DNA of 64,000 bases from Kingdonia uniflora (GCA_014058105.1 JACGCM010002752.1:186001-250000); one strand, 5' to 3'. Shown: positions 22,481 to 32,859, counted from the stretch's first letter. The notes: a model not told the origin generated them from the sequence alone. Numbers and translations: made by a program.

Positions 22481-22774
22481 TGAAATCTGAATACTGTTAT
22501 CTGTTTTGAATACTAAACAGGTCGACCCGACCCAAACCTGACCCGTTTAGTTAAACAGGTCAGGTCGGGTTGACCCGTTTAGTTAAACAGGTCAGGTTGG
22601 GTCGACCTGTTTAAATCAGGGTCGGGTTTGGGCTTGTATATATGACCCGTTTAGTTCAACAGGTTGGGTTTGGGTTTGCCTATTTGACCTACGAAACCGT
22701 TATGACCTGACCCGTGTAACCCAAACCTGACCCGTTTGCCACCTCTAACTGGAGATGATATTGGTCCGTCTTAG

Positions 22775-23058
22775 TAGATATATGTGTTTTTTATGTTTTT
22801 GTAGACGTAATTTTTAGGAAGTAAACATCAGTGTTGAATAATTTATATTGTAGAATTTTGTTTCTCTATATAAGTACTTATACAACCTGATATCCCATTT
22901 CTTTATATAAATCAAAATTAATCAATTTATTTTGAGTCTTGACTTTAAATAAAAATGCAATTACAATTCTTAAAATAGTAGTTCTATGTACGAAATGAAA
23001 CTCAAAACAGATACAATTAAACTTAATTTATCGTTCACGACTGATGTAAGAATTAAAC
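22775..23058. other. Convergent 3' gap between PMD gene and Myb-like ORF
   Basis: About 280 bp of AT-rich sequence between two converging stop codons. No gene is seen. The equivalent gap in the transposase/ORF1 pair at 27601-27923 is about 320 bp. Confidence 0.5.
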
Positions 23059-23400
23059 TTATTTCTCATACCATTCGTCTATGGCTTCGCCTAGAATATA
23101 GGCTAGCAGAATACCTCTGAACCGTCTATCAATACTCTTTCGTATCTCATGAAACTCATCACATTTTACCTTAAGAGCATTCCACCTGTTGTATAAATCT
23201 CCAGGAGAGTATTGAAGTTCCGTGTGCTCCCTGAATTGGACATGAGCTTCATTCCATAACTGATTGAAGTTGAGTTGTCGGAGATGTAGATTATCAACAA
23301 AATACTGCCAGGACGCGGCCAGGGCGCAATCTTCATTCCAGCTAAATACCACCGAAGAATCCTGTATCAGAGCTGATAAACTCGACATTGTTGAGTTCAA
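23059..23400 (-). CDS. Small Myb/SANT-like protein, ORF1-type
   Basis: 113 codons from ATG 23398-23400 to a stop at 23059-23061, undamaged. The spacing of aromatic residues (FSWNEDCALAASWQYF, then FNQLWNEAHVQF, then LYNRWNALKVKCDEF) fits the Myb/SANT-like DNA-binding domain carried by ORF1 of PIF/Harbinger elements, where it helps target the transposase to element ends. It is shorter than the usual ORF1 and lacks the C-terminal helical tail. It faces the PMD gene tail to tail. The solo LTR at 23420 was inserted 20 bp upstream of its ATG, so its promoter is displaced. Homology is inferred from pattern, not searched. Confidence 0.45.
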   Translation of the reverse strand: MNSTMSSLSALIQDSSVVFSWNEDCALAASWQYFVDNLHLRQLNFNQLWNEAHVQFREHTELQYSPGDLYNRWNALKVKCDEFHEIRKSIDRRFRGILLAYILGEAIDEWYEK

Positions 23401-23419
23401 GTAGAGGACCTGTTGTTAG

Positions 23420-25624
23420 TGTCACGCCCCAAAATCTAATAATCAGTAAGCTTGACCAACGACTAAATTTGAAGTTGTGCAGGTCGGGGAATCCACAGAT
23501 TCTCCCCACGAACAACTGAGCCATAGACAAGTTCAGGCTCAGTCATTCACTTAAGCAATAATCATCAGAGTAAAGAAAGAATAATAACGCGGAAGCAAAA
23601 GATATATATACTTATCAGACTGAAATCAAAATACAATATCTCGAATAAAGTACAATGACATATGCTGAGATCACATACAAGAATGTCTAAACTAAAGAAG
23701 ATCTGTAGCGGCAAAACTGGTTCCAATCAGGCTGAAGCTCACAGAAATCCAAGCTACTCAACCTCTGAAAGGGGGGAATATACGAAAGTGAGCAAAACCA
23801 CGGTTCACTAATAACCCAACAGAGCTAAATAACATACTAATGTAACAGGTGTATGGGAAGAAAGTAAAGTGAATGAGATAAATGAACAGTAAACTAAGTG
23901 ACTATGATCCAGATAAAGAGTTATAAGAACAAAATAATAGAGATAGGAGTTTAGAGAAAAGGAAAAGTGACAAGGAATAATGATAAGTGATGATGATATG
24001 ATATAACATGATGAACTGGGATAATCCCACAATTATCCCAAATGTTGTATGCTTAAATGTTTTAAAATGTGTTCACAATCTTATTATAATATTGGTTAAT
24101 CAACTGCTAGCATGTTTATCTTAAAGAGATCTGGTAAGGGGAGACAATGGGTACGATTTTTGTCAAGCTCGACCAAGCTAGTGGATACTCACTTGATCAA
24201 AGTGTTCCGGGTTTTTCAACCTACGGAGCCAACGTCCGAACTTTATTTTCATTCCAAGGAATTTCAACCTCACCGAGGATAAGTCTAGCACCGAATTCAG
24301 ACTGTCTCATACCTTCCTATATTCCCGGATGGGTATTAAAGGTATGATAGTGTTCACAGCCAGTTCTTCACTTACTATTTTAACCCGATTTAGGACTCCT
24401 GCGATCCTATCAGAGGTTAACCAATGTAGAGCTGTGTTATGTATCTGATCTCGTTAAGTTAAAAGAGTTTTACATGATTTAAAGATGCAATAGACCCTAA
24501 GGATCACAACACAACAGCCATAAACCCGGCATCACACATAGGACGACCACCTACATAAGAGCGTGGCAACCAAATCCTAACAACAAAATGAACAGCGACT
24601 CAGTTGTACCATCTAAACCTGGATGAGACAGCAACCTAATAGTCACCACATCTAACCAACATCAGTCTCTAGAAGACCGAAACCACCAACAAGAACACAG
24701 CTGCGAGAAATACCACACTAACAGCTTCTAACTAAACCCAAAGTCCAATGCAAACTATAAACCAATATAAAAAATAACTAACTTATAGGTTAACAACTTA
24801 TACAGAGAAAAATAATATAAAACTGTAACTAAATCACATGCACCTCTCTACACAGAGTACTACTCTGATCAACATCTAATAACTAGTAGATGAATTTAGA
24901 AATGATGGGGACTCGCCTGATTATAATCCTGAGTCCTGACGAAACTAAAATCGGAACTCCAAAACCCAGAATCAGCGATTCGGCTAATGGAACACAGGAC
25001 AATCTACAACAGATAATCATAACGATAATTAATCAAATAATACAGGAAACCAATCAATAACCCAAACCCTAGAAATCAACCCAACCTCTAATCGGACGAA
25101 AGGAATAGGAAATTACTCACCAAGGATAAAGGCAAAGATCATGGCAAAGAATCGACGAGCGAGGAAACAGATTTGATTTGAATTGGGAAATAGAGGATTT
25201 TGATTTGGGGGAGAGAGAGTGAGAGAGTGTTTTGAATAAAAGAAAAATGAGGTTTAAGGACCCAACATGTAGCTAAAAATGCGCATCTATTCGAATAGAA
25301 CATATTTTTGTTCGAACAAAACAAAGCAGGAAGAAGTTTATTCGAACAGGAAAGGGCTTGTTCGAACATAACCAAACAAAAGGAAATTAACTGAACAAAC
25401 ATCTATTCAAAGAGAAGAAAATGTTGTTCGAACAAGGAAGAATCTATTCAAACATAACATATTTCTATTTGAACAAAAAGAAACAGGTAGGAGCATATTC
25501 GAACTGAAAGAGGCTTGTTCGAATAAAATGAATCAGGTTGGAATATATTCGAACAGAGTCAAGTTTGTTCGAACTGAACAAATCAGTCAGAAACATATTC
25601 GAATAGAGAAGGGTCTGTTCGACA
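23420..25624 (-). mobile_element. Solo LTR, 2.2 kb
   Basis: Starts TGTCACGCCCC and ends GTTCGACA on the plus strand, flanked by the 5-bp target-site duplication GTTAG (23415-23419 and 25625-25629). No internal retrotransposon genes lie inside, so this is a solo LTR left by LTR-LTR recombination. TTCGAA-type palindromes fill 25280-25624, the first 340 bp if the element is read on the minus strand, as in the gypsy LTRs at 11876-12407 and 53020-53542. Large TGTCACGCCCC-ended LTRs are common in plant gypsy elements. Confidence 0.85.
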
Positions 25625-25629
25625 GTTAG

Positions 25630-26044
25630 GTCCCAGAATACCAAAAAGATTTCTTTATAAATGAAACTAGAAAACCCAAGAATAGCAACACTGGCCCCCC
25701 CAGATCACACCACACCACAAACACAAACAACAAAAATAACAATAAACCACCAAGCCAACCACGGGCTCCCCGAAACCACAACACAACCACCTCCTCTTAA
25801 TAACCACCGAAACACCAAAAACGCAAAAAAATAATCTAACCCTAAAAACCTGCCCAAAAGGAATAAAATGGATGCATAATGGATAGAAGGACTATATGCG
25901 GAATATATACGGATGTACAAGGCAATAGGAATGTATGTGAAAGCTTAATGTAAAGTAATATATGCAGATGCTAAAAGGATAGGAATAGATGCAGAAAATG
26001 GATAAATACAAATAAAAAAATAAAAATACGGGTCACTGCAGTTA
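25630..26044. other. Flank between solo LTR and second Harbinger terminus
   Basis: Contains a C/A-rich stretch (25690-25850) and an ATATGCGGAATATATACGGATG-like AT-rich part. No gene recognised; it would be upstream sequence of the Myb-like ORF before the LTR arrived. Confidence 0.4.
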
Positions 26045-26230
26045 GAGTATCTCTAGCCGACATATATATAAAGCAAAAAAATAGCAGTCGTAATGCCAAA
26101 AATAGCCGTTGGGATGCCAAAAATAACCATTGTGAAAGACCCACCAGAGGAACTAGCCGTTATGAGAAATCAGTGGAGGCGGCGAAATTCTTTTTACCGC
26201 GCGGTAAAAAGAACACCGTCGCCTCCACTG
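26045..26230. repeat. Second Harbinger left end with 60-bp palindrome
   Basis: A degenerate terminus GAGTATCTCTAGCCG at about 26045, preceded by TTA, is followed by a striking palindrome at 26171-26230. The outer arms CAGTGGAGGCG/CGCCTCCACTG enclose a perfect 22-bp palindrome at 26190-26211 (CTTTTTACCGC and its complement). Its distance from the terminus matches the hairpins at 15186-15210 and 29470-29512. It may be a transposase- or ORF1-binding structure. Confidence 0.6.
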
Positions 26231-26369
26231 ATTTCCCCAACCACTTCTTCTTTTTCCCCCTTATCCTTTTACATTTCTCTCTTCTCAAGAAACTTGTTTC
26301 TCCTTCACCTTCAATACCATTCTCTCAACTCTACAACCTCAAAGGTCTTCCTCATCATCTTTTTCATCC

Positions 26370-27600
26370 ATTGATGATCTTCTACGTGTATCGCCGTCCT
26401 CCTCTGATGATCTTATGTTTGATTGTGCGACGACAATAGTCGTTATGTACCAAAATGCAATAAATCTAGTAGTACATGATGCAACTTTGAGTCACGACGG
26501 GAGTGTCATGGGCCGTAAGGATATGAGAAAGAGGCGATTTCACCTATTGGGGCATTACAACATTATACGGGACTACTTCAACCTGGGGTGCACATATGAG
26601 CCGGACGAATTTTGACGATATTTTCGTATGAGTAGAGAAATGTTTATACGTATATTCAATGCAGTTGTTGCACATGATCACTACTTTGTCTAAAAACCTA
26701 ACAACGCTGGTACCATAGGGTTATCACCATACCAAAAAGTAGTCGCGGTACTATGTTTCCTAAGCTACGGTATCGCAGCAGATCTTTTTGACGAGTATAT
26801 CAGAATAGGAGAAAGCACAGCCTTATTAAGTATGGAAATGTTTTGTGTTGCGGTTATGCAAATTATTGGTGAGGAATATTTTTGAGCACCAAGCGTGGCT
26901 GACATCGAAAGATTAAAACATGTTAGGAAGCCTTGATTGCATATATTGGATATGGAAAAATTATTTCATAGCTTGGCACGGTTAATTTACTGGTCATTAC
27001 CCCAAGGCGACACTGATTCTTAAAGCGGTAGCTTCACATGATCTTTAGTTTTGGCGTGTTTTTTTGGGTTACTAGGGTCTAACAATGATATTAATGTCCT
27101 ACAACAATCACATCTTCTCACCGACTTGGCCGATGGTATCTCCCCACCTTGTAATTATACAATTGCCAAAAATGCTTATGATATGGGTTATTACCTAGTG
27201 GATGACATATACCCCAAATAGGGAACACTTGTCCAAACCATATCTAATCCGGTTCAGCGAAGCAAAAATTCTTTACTCAACAACAAAAAAGTTGCCGAAA
27301 AGATGTAGAACGTGCGTTTGGGATTTTACAATTACGGTTCGATATTGTAAAAAATCCGGTTAAATTGTGGAAACTCGAGGCTTTGAACAATGTCATGAAG
27401 GCATGCGTGATAATGCACAATATGACGTCGAAGAGGAACGAGGTTCATTCTCATCATACTTAGACTATGATCCGGTCGTTCCCTCAACTATCGAAGGCAA
27501 ATGGTTCAATATTGTACGCGAATGTGGAACAATAAAAACTGTTATATCAAAAATAAACCGCATTCAAGGTCGAGAACTGTACTTTGATCTAAATGGATGA
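26370..27600 (+). pseudogene. PIF/Harbinger transposase (DDE_Tnp_4, ALP1-like)
   Basis: Decayed frame with motifs RYFRMSREMFIRIFNAVV, IGLSPYQKVVAVLCFLSYGI, DLFDEYIRIGESTALLSME, GSNNDINVLQQSHLLTDLAD and the YDMGYYLVDDIYPK block, all signatures of plant PIF transposases. At least six stop or frameshift lesions are present: stops after EPDEF, HDHYFV and GEEYF, a scrambled region around the second catalytic Asp, and frameshifts after 27260. The final frame closes with TGA at 27598-27600. It is convergent with ORF1 at 27924-29371. No active enzyme can be made. Confidence 0.85.
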
Positions 27601-27923
27601 TTTAATCAAGCATTTTTGGGTTGTAAAGGTAAATCATCATTCCTAGCGTTGCAATCAAGTATTATCTGAGTGTTCTTAATTTAATTTAATACTTTTTGTT
27701 GTATAAGCTTATTAAATAAGTTTTTGATATTGCATTAATCTTGTATTTGTTTTAACGTAATATTCTTGGAAATAAACATTTTGAAAAAAAAATTACATTC
27801 TTCAGTAGCAAAGTACATTATTTAAACGATTACATTATTGGAAGGTAAACTACATTCTTGGAAAGAAAACTTCTCTATACAACAAAGTTAAATTATATTT
27901 CATCACCACTTCAAGTACCTAGT

Positions 27924-29371
27924 CTGTCCCTCTTGGCCAGACGTTCCATAACCTCAGCTTGCCTTTGCAAATAATATTGTAATTGATGTCCAAAAAGATT
28001 ACTTAGGTCTTTATCCATAATTTTACGATATTCCTTTGCTTGTTCCAAATCTATTTTGGCTTGTCATTGTTAATTTGCTTCCGTTCTTCTTCTTACTTTT
28101 TCTTCTTTCGCTTATCTCTTCTCCAATCGTAGTTCATCCACCATTGTTTGGATACCGCTACCAGATGCAATAACACTATCCAAGGCCTTTTATATTGTAA
28201 GGTTTTTTCTAAAGAATTTTTAGTCGATAGACCTCCTTCTACCCTTATGCGACGAACCATTTAATTCATAATATTAGCCTGCAGATTAAGGTGTAGGTAG
28301 GTCATCGGGGTCTTCCGATAGATTGTTTGATCCGACCGGGTTCCCTGGCGAAGAATTACGCGATGCTCTCCTGACTATATTTCTTGGTACATTCCCTGCA
28401 TGGTTCAACCCATCATCATTTAGGTTAGCCCATCGCGGTTCTCGCGCCAAAATCTTATATGCTTCACGATATTTGAAGTCATTATCGCCATTCAAGCCAT
28501 GATAGATCTTGTGTGCATCATTTTTCTATAATTCACAAGATTACCAAATACAAATAAATAATGTGTATATCCAAGAGAAATAAATGAAATTGAGTTAAAA
28601 GAAATTAGAACGTACCCGATCTTCATCAGTTTTCTCGCTGTCGTGCCAAAATCGTACTTGAGCAACTATCCCCTTATACGCCACACATTGTGCATTAAGG
28701 GGATACCACTGAGCTTTTGTCGACCCACATGATCGTCGTATGGGGCACTCGGGGTCTCTGTTAAAGGCAATGTTGACCTTTTGATATAAAGTAAAACCCT
28801 TTGTGTGGCCCACAGTCTGGACATAAGCCGTTACCCACACCCTTGCGAGATACATGAAGTTTGCATCCGTCCAATGTAGTCCAACATCATATGTCTCATC
28901 CAAAAACTCAGCATCTTCCGGCACTTGCACGCTTTTGTTTTATTTTGCGGGGGCTCTTGTCTTTCTTCATTTTCCTTTGTCTTTCTCAAGCGCCGCCACT
29001 TCAATAGGTATTGGTGCATTTGTGTCACTTTGATTATGCTGAGTAGATTCACCATGAAATAGATAGTTCTGAAAGTAATTTGGAGGTTGAAAATCTTGAG
29101 GTTGAGTGAGCGGATATGGTTGATAGTACGAGCTAAACACCTGAGGTTGCGGTTGAGTGAGTATAAATAGTTATTAATACTGTCCTCTAAAAGTATCCCC
29201 TTGCGACATGATAAACGGAGGTGGGGTCTGTGATTGGAATTGAGATTAGTTGTGCTAGAGGTATAGATTGAATTGTGATGATGGGTGTTGAGAGAATTTT
29301 GTTGAAGGTAAGTTTTAGGAAGATGGGGTCGATGGTGTGGAGTTATTACTGCTGGTGACGGAGTTTGCCAT
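27924..29371 (-). pseudogene. PIF/Harbinger ORF1 (Myb-like DNA-binding protein)
   Basis: Minus strand, starting near MANSVTSSNNSTPSTPSS (ATG about 29371). It continues with a Gln/Pro-rich N-terminus, then the Myb-like domain (GLHWTDANFMYLARVWVTAY, later SCGSTKAQWYPLNAQ and GIVAQVRFWHDS). After a probable intron at about 28520-28617, the block FKYREAYKILAREPRWANLN follows. The C-terminal helical tail (ALDSVIASGSGIQTMVDELR, then QYYLQRQAEVMERLAKRD) ends near 27924. This is the standard accessory protein of PIF elements. Several stops in the N-terminal part and tail show it is no longer functional. Confidence 0.8.
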
Positions 29372-29469
29372 TTGGGGACTGCGTAGAGGTTTTGGTATAT
29401 GCTCTACAATTTGATTTGGGAGAGATGAGGTAGCCAGGGAGTGCTCAGCCAAGCAAAATGGATAAGTGG

Positions 29470-29512
29470 TATTCTTTTTACTGCTCGGATTCCAAGCGGT
29501 AAAAGGAATATC
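29470..29512. repeat. Subterminal hairpin, right end of composite
   Basis: Imperfect inverted repeat ATTCTTTTTACTGCT...AAGCGGTAAAAGGAAT about 170-200 bp inside the right terminus, the counterpart of the left-end hairpins. Confidence 0.55.
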
Positions 29513-29692
29513 GCCAAACTTTTTTATTTTTAGTTTGAGCTCCTCAAACCCAGTTTGGCTCTGACAGTGCCAACTCGTCAAACCTACATCGATTTTTTCG
29601 TTGTTGTGAGGCTAAAATTTTGGGTTTGGGTTCGAGTTGACAAACCCAACCTAAACCTAAACCCTGTTGGAGATGCTCTAAACAAAAAATTA

Positions 29693-29767
29693 TTATACTG
29701 GACTAGACGGATTTGAACCATCTCCCTCTCAAAAAATTTGAGCACTCTATCCATTTTGAGCTTATAG
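29693..29767 (-). ncRNA. tRNA-Lys-like pseudogene or SINE head
   Basis: On the minus strand GACTATAAGCTCAAAATGGA resembles an A box and D arm, CTCAAATTTTTTGAG an anticodon arm with a TTT-like loop, and GATGGTTCAAATCCGTC a T arm with a good B box. GACTA and TAGTC can pair as an acceptor stem. Extra bases and an odd anticodon arm make a working tRNA unlikely; a tRNA-derived SINE is possible. Confidence 0.45.
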
Positions 29768-29877
29768 TCTATTAAACATTAAAAAAGCATTCAAGGAGTT
29801 ATACTCTAAAGTCCAACTTTATTTACCTCTCATGTAATGCACAGTAACCTTAGACATCTATGAGAAATTTTAATTCA

Positions 29878-29946
29878 ACTCCTAGATGGGTTTGACCACC
29901 AACCTCTAAAAAAATGAGTGCTTTATCCATTTTGAGCTATAGTCCA
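29878..29946 (-). ncRNA. Second tRNA-like copy
   Basis: About 180 bp from the first copy, in the same orientation. It shares the GACTATAGCTCAAAATGGAT A-box block and a decayed B box (TGGTCAAACCC). It has lost more pairing than the first copy. Both lie inside the CACTA element. Confidence 0.4.
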
Positions 29947-29949
29947 TTA

Positions 29950-32330
29950 AAAGGAAAATCAAATCAGGAAGGTAACAGTATATTAAAAAGCTTTATAAAG
30001 TTTCCCTTGTATCAACAAAGGTTCGATAACTTCCTTAAAAAAAAAAGTTCTATGACATGCAATACATCCAAACATATGTCGCAACTCCAATTCACATAAC
30101 CTGCAGCTCCCACCATTTCTTAGTATATCTAAGTAAAAAATGCATGCCACGAATCTACTAATTTTACATTTACAAATTAAACATCTAAAGATTTATAGAC
30201 TAACATACTGAACCTCATAAAGGCAAATCAACTGATAAGGAATGCATCTTAATGGTCAATGTTAGCCCCAAAAAAAGAAATACATTATGTCAAAATAGAT
30301 TATCTAGGACCACTTAAAATCAAACATAGAAGTTTAGAAAGTATCTTATGGAGAAAAGGCCCTGACCTTCGTGGAGTAAAGGGGCGGAAGAATCCTGCTT
30401 AAATCAACAAAAATAATATCAAAAGTATTAGATCAAAATCACGGATGCTGGCATTTAAAGTTTGATACATTCAGACAGAATTAAAACGCTAATTAAATAG
30501 AAAAACCTAGAGTAATGAAACCGTGCTGGATACATGGGCATGTCATTGGGTACCATTAGATGTTATCTATTCCTCTTGATTGCAGCAATCTTATTGATGT
30601 TCACCAGCAAATATACAAGAAGGTAATGTGATGAGAGTTGGAATAAATCCTAGCAACATTACTTATATAAGAGTTTAACGAACCTGCTAAACTAAAAGAG
30701 GGAGCATGAACTCTTGACATGGTTTCCCTCGTAGCCTCTCAATAGATGCAATCCATTAATCATTGGCTATGTCATAAACTTTGATACCTGCATTATTAGC
30801 CATAAGGCTTGATTAATAAAACTTAGTGAAAATATAAAGAAATAAACTTTGACGGTCTGTAATTAAATATCATATAGTTAATAAAAATAGTCTTTACTAT
30901 TATTGGATACTCTATAGCCCAACAACACTGGGAGCAGCAGTAGTGAGATCTCAGCCTATTATGAATTTCAGACAATTGCAAAAGTACTATAGTAACCCAC
31001 ATTCTATGATTCCTGGTTGTGAATCCATGAAAAAATATGCCCACACTGTTACCGCACAAACACAACTTTTATTAGTATAATAACCACACAACAATACCCT
31101 TATAATAATCATGCCTTTTTGCTTAATGATACACCTATGGATAGAAAGAAACAATAGGGCTCTTGAGAACAAGTCCAAGACCTGTGACACCACAGTAAAC
31201 ATAATAACCAATAAAGTGCACTACATATTGACCTACATGATCAAGGAAGTGGAAGATAATGTGATTGCAAGGAGTCTGTCAAGAAATTAAAATCTAAATG
31301 TTAAGTAAAAGCAGAAAGTTTAGAAGTAGTGCAAGTCGATACCTCCACCTCACGACATATCATTGATGAACACCGATGTAGCCTTTTATATTATGGAGGC
31401 TACAGGGAATTAATTTGAAACGACAAAGGGGAGTTTCATTTATGATATGTAGGGAAAGGGATGACATTTAAAAGCCAGTGAGAGAGGGTTAATTTTTAGA
31501 CTAACTTATGCAGTCAACATTATCAAAAACAAAGTTTAACCTTCATGGGATTACTCTCACATCACGAACTCAACACACCATCTGATCACACAGTTTGAAG
31601 AATTCAACTTACACCACAACTACAAGGAGAGCAAGCAAAGTGCTGATGTCATATACTTATACTACTGTAACATGAGAACTTGGTATTCAACTTATACCAC
31701 ATTCCTCCTAATCTTGTATTGATTAAGGGGCCTATGAAGAATACAAAAACTAATAATAGTAAGAGAAAATATAGGGATCAATGAATCAATGCATAATTAA
31801 AATTTGAGCACAAACAAAAGGGGATTGTACTTGAAATTTGGGTTTTGATTCAATTGGAGAGAGAGGGGTGCGAGGTGAACCAATTGTACTATAACCAACC
31901 CTTGAAAATACCTCATGGGATCTCTTCAATTGACTAGAGGTGTAATATAATAACAAGAAATTTTTAGTTTACAAATTAACAGATCTTCAAGTTTACAAAA
32001 GAGATGTCTACCTAACCTTCAAATCGAGATATTTGCAACCGTGGCACACAACATAGCTCATTCTAGAGTTTTTTGGGAAGTGGCAGAGAGAGAGAGAGAG
32101 AGAGAGAGAGTAATCATGTTTTATGTTGTTACAGTGGGAAAATCTTTATCCGTAATGAAGTGTGAAACAAGGCAGGGGGGATTTTTCTCAAAGTTTTAGC
32201 TGAGAGGCATAAAGTCAAAATTATCTCAGGGATGAGAGAGAGAGAGAGAAAGAGAAAGAGATAGACTTTTGAAAGGAGAATTTTATGTTTATAAAAGAGT
32301 TTATTTCAACTAAGGAATAAACAACTTTCG
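29950..32330. other. CACTA interior, no gene recognised
   Basis: AT-rich sequence with only short ORFs on either strand. I see no CACTA transposase domain and no recognisable captured exon. Simple (GA)n repeats occur at 32082-32110 and 32235-32262. Confidence 0.4.
32082..32110. repeat. (GA)n microsatellite
   Basis: An uninterrupted AGAGAG run of about 28 bases. A second, impure GA run lies at 32235-32262. Confidence 0.9.
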
Positions 32331-32859
32331 CAAACCATTTGAAACTCGACAATTATTTGTGTCGTAGATTATGATCACATTTTTAATAAAATACGACATA
32401 TTTATTAATTTATGATAGATATATATGTCGAGAAATTGGTTGGTTTAACCACATTTATAATTGTTGTTAATGGATGTGCACAAATGTCGCTAATAACCAT
32501 TTTTTACGTAGTGAACTAGGCTAACATGTTCATCGCAAGGTTGAACCTGAACCAATTTACTTATGTTATCTGTTTGGTAGAGAAACTTGTATTAGATAAT
32601 AAATCAACTTTGTTTAATGATATTGGAGCTTTACATACATGAAAAAATAGTTGATGTGTCTCTCCCTCCAAAGCGCAACAGGAGGCTGGGTTGGAGGTGG
32701 AACAATAGAAAACTGAACGAGAGTGGATGGAGGAAGAATCTCTTGTAGAACTGGTGTTACGCTATGATATGGAACTATAAATGAATCTTGACCAATAGCT
32801 GGATATGGATTTGTACTTATCACAGTGTCAATATCAAATAAAAGTGGAAGCATGACAAT

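Larger units (their letters stand above)
17484..22747. mobile_element. hAT element with transposase remnant
   Basis: The 8-bp target-site duplication ACTGGAGA is at 17476-17483 and 22748-22755. Terminal inverted repeats are TAGGGCGGACAAAATGGGTC on the left and, as complement, TAGAGGTGGCAAACGGGTCA on the right. Both ends carry many GACCCG/CGGGTC repeats, typical of hAT subterminal regions. It contains the C-terminal two thirds of a hAT transposase and a nested copy of a shorter family member. The N-terminal BED-finger region is not visible. Confidence 0.9.
15600..22774 (+). pseudogene. Plant mobile domain (PMD) gene, interrupted
   Basis: From 15616 the frame reads LGFDASVRHIYYGD and then NRLIQALTERWWPIIHIFLF with EIWITPMDFHMLTSLAI, the pattern of the plant mobile domain found in MAIN/MAIL1 proteins and in transposon-borne relatives. 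Later pieces are YWFYKYFGVRHPIVKEVL, NGNCEYYLRDRC and EVHSLSQDFSLP, and the C-terminus is a Gly/Arg-rich tail. An intron with GT/AG-like ends lies near 16255-16355, and several in-frame stops show decay. A hAT element entered the tail at 17484: the last codons (TGD, then DIGPS and TAG at 22772-22774) resume in frame after 22747. The ORF at 15306-15539 may be an N-terminal exon. The gene sits where a Harbinger transposase would be expected. Confidence 0.75.
15049..29678. mobile_element. PIF/Harbinger-type composite element
   Basis: Perfect 15-bp terminal inverted repeats (GAGCATCTCCAACAG at 15049-15063 and its complement at 29664-29678) are flanked by TAA on both sides (15046-15048, 29679-29681), the 3-bp TWA duplication typical of PIF/Harbinger. 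A third, imperfect copy of the terminus (GAGTATCTCTAGCCG) lies at about 26045, so the unit probably contains two related elements. The left part holds a PMD gene and a Myb-like ORF; the right part holds a PIF transposase and ORF1. Each end has a hairpin around TTTTACCGC/GCGGTAAAA. Confidence 0.75.
14715..32513. mobile_element. CACTA (En/Spm-type) element carrying nested transposons
   Basis: The left end CACTACGTGAAAAATGGCTA pairs with the right end, whose complement is CACTACGTAAAAAATGGTTA. A 3-bp target-site duplication AAC flanks both (14712-14714 and 32514-32516), as expected for this superfamily. Subterminal ATGTCGTT/AACGACAT repeats occur at both ends (14745-14900 and 32360-32500). Removing the Harbinger composite at 15049-29678 leaves about 3.2 kb with no recognisable CACTA transposase, so this was a non-autonomous element. 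Confidence 0.8.

Noticed and set aside
25705..25920. Minus-strand ORF with a valine/cysteine-rich tail
   Set aside because: Derived from a C/A-rich low-complexity stretch between the solo LTR and the Harbinger terminus.
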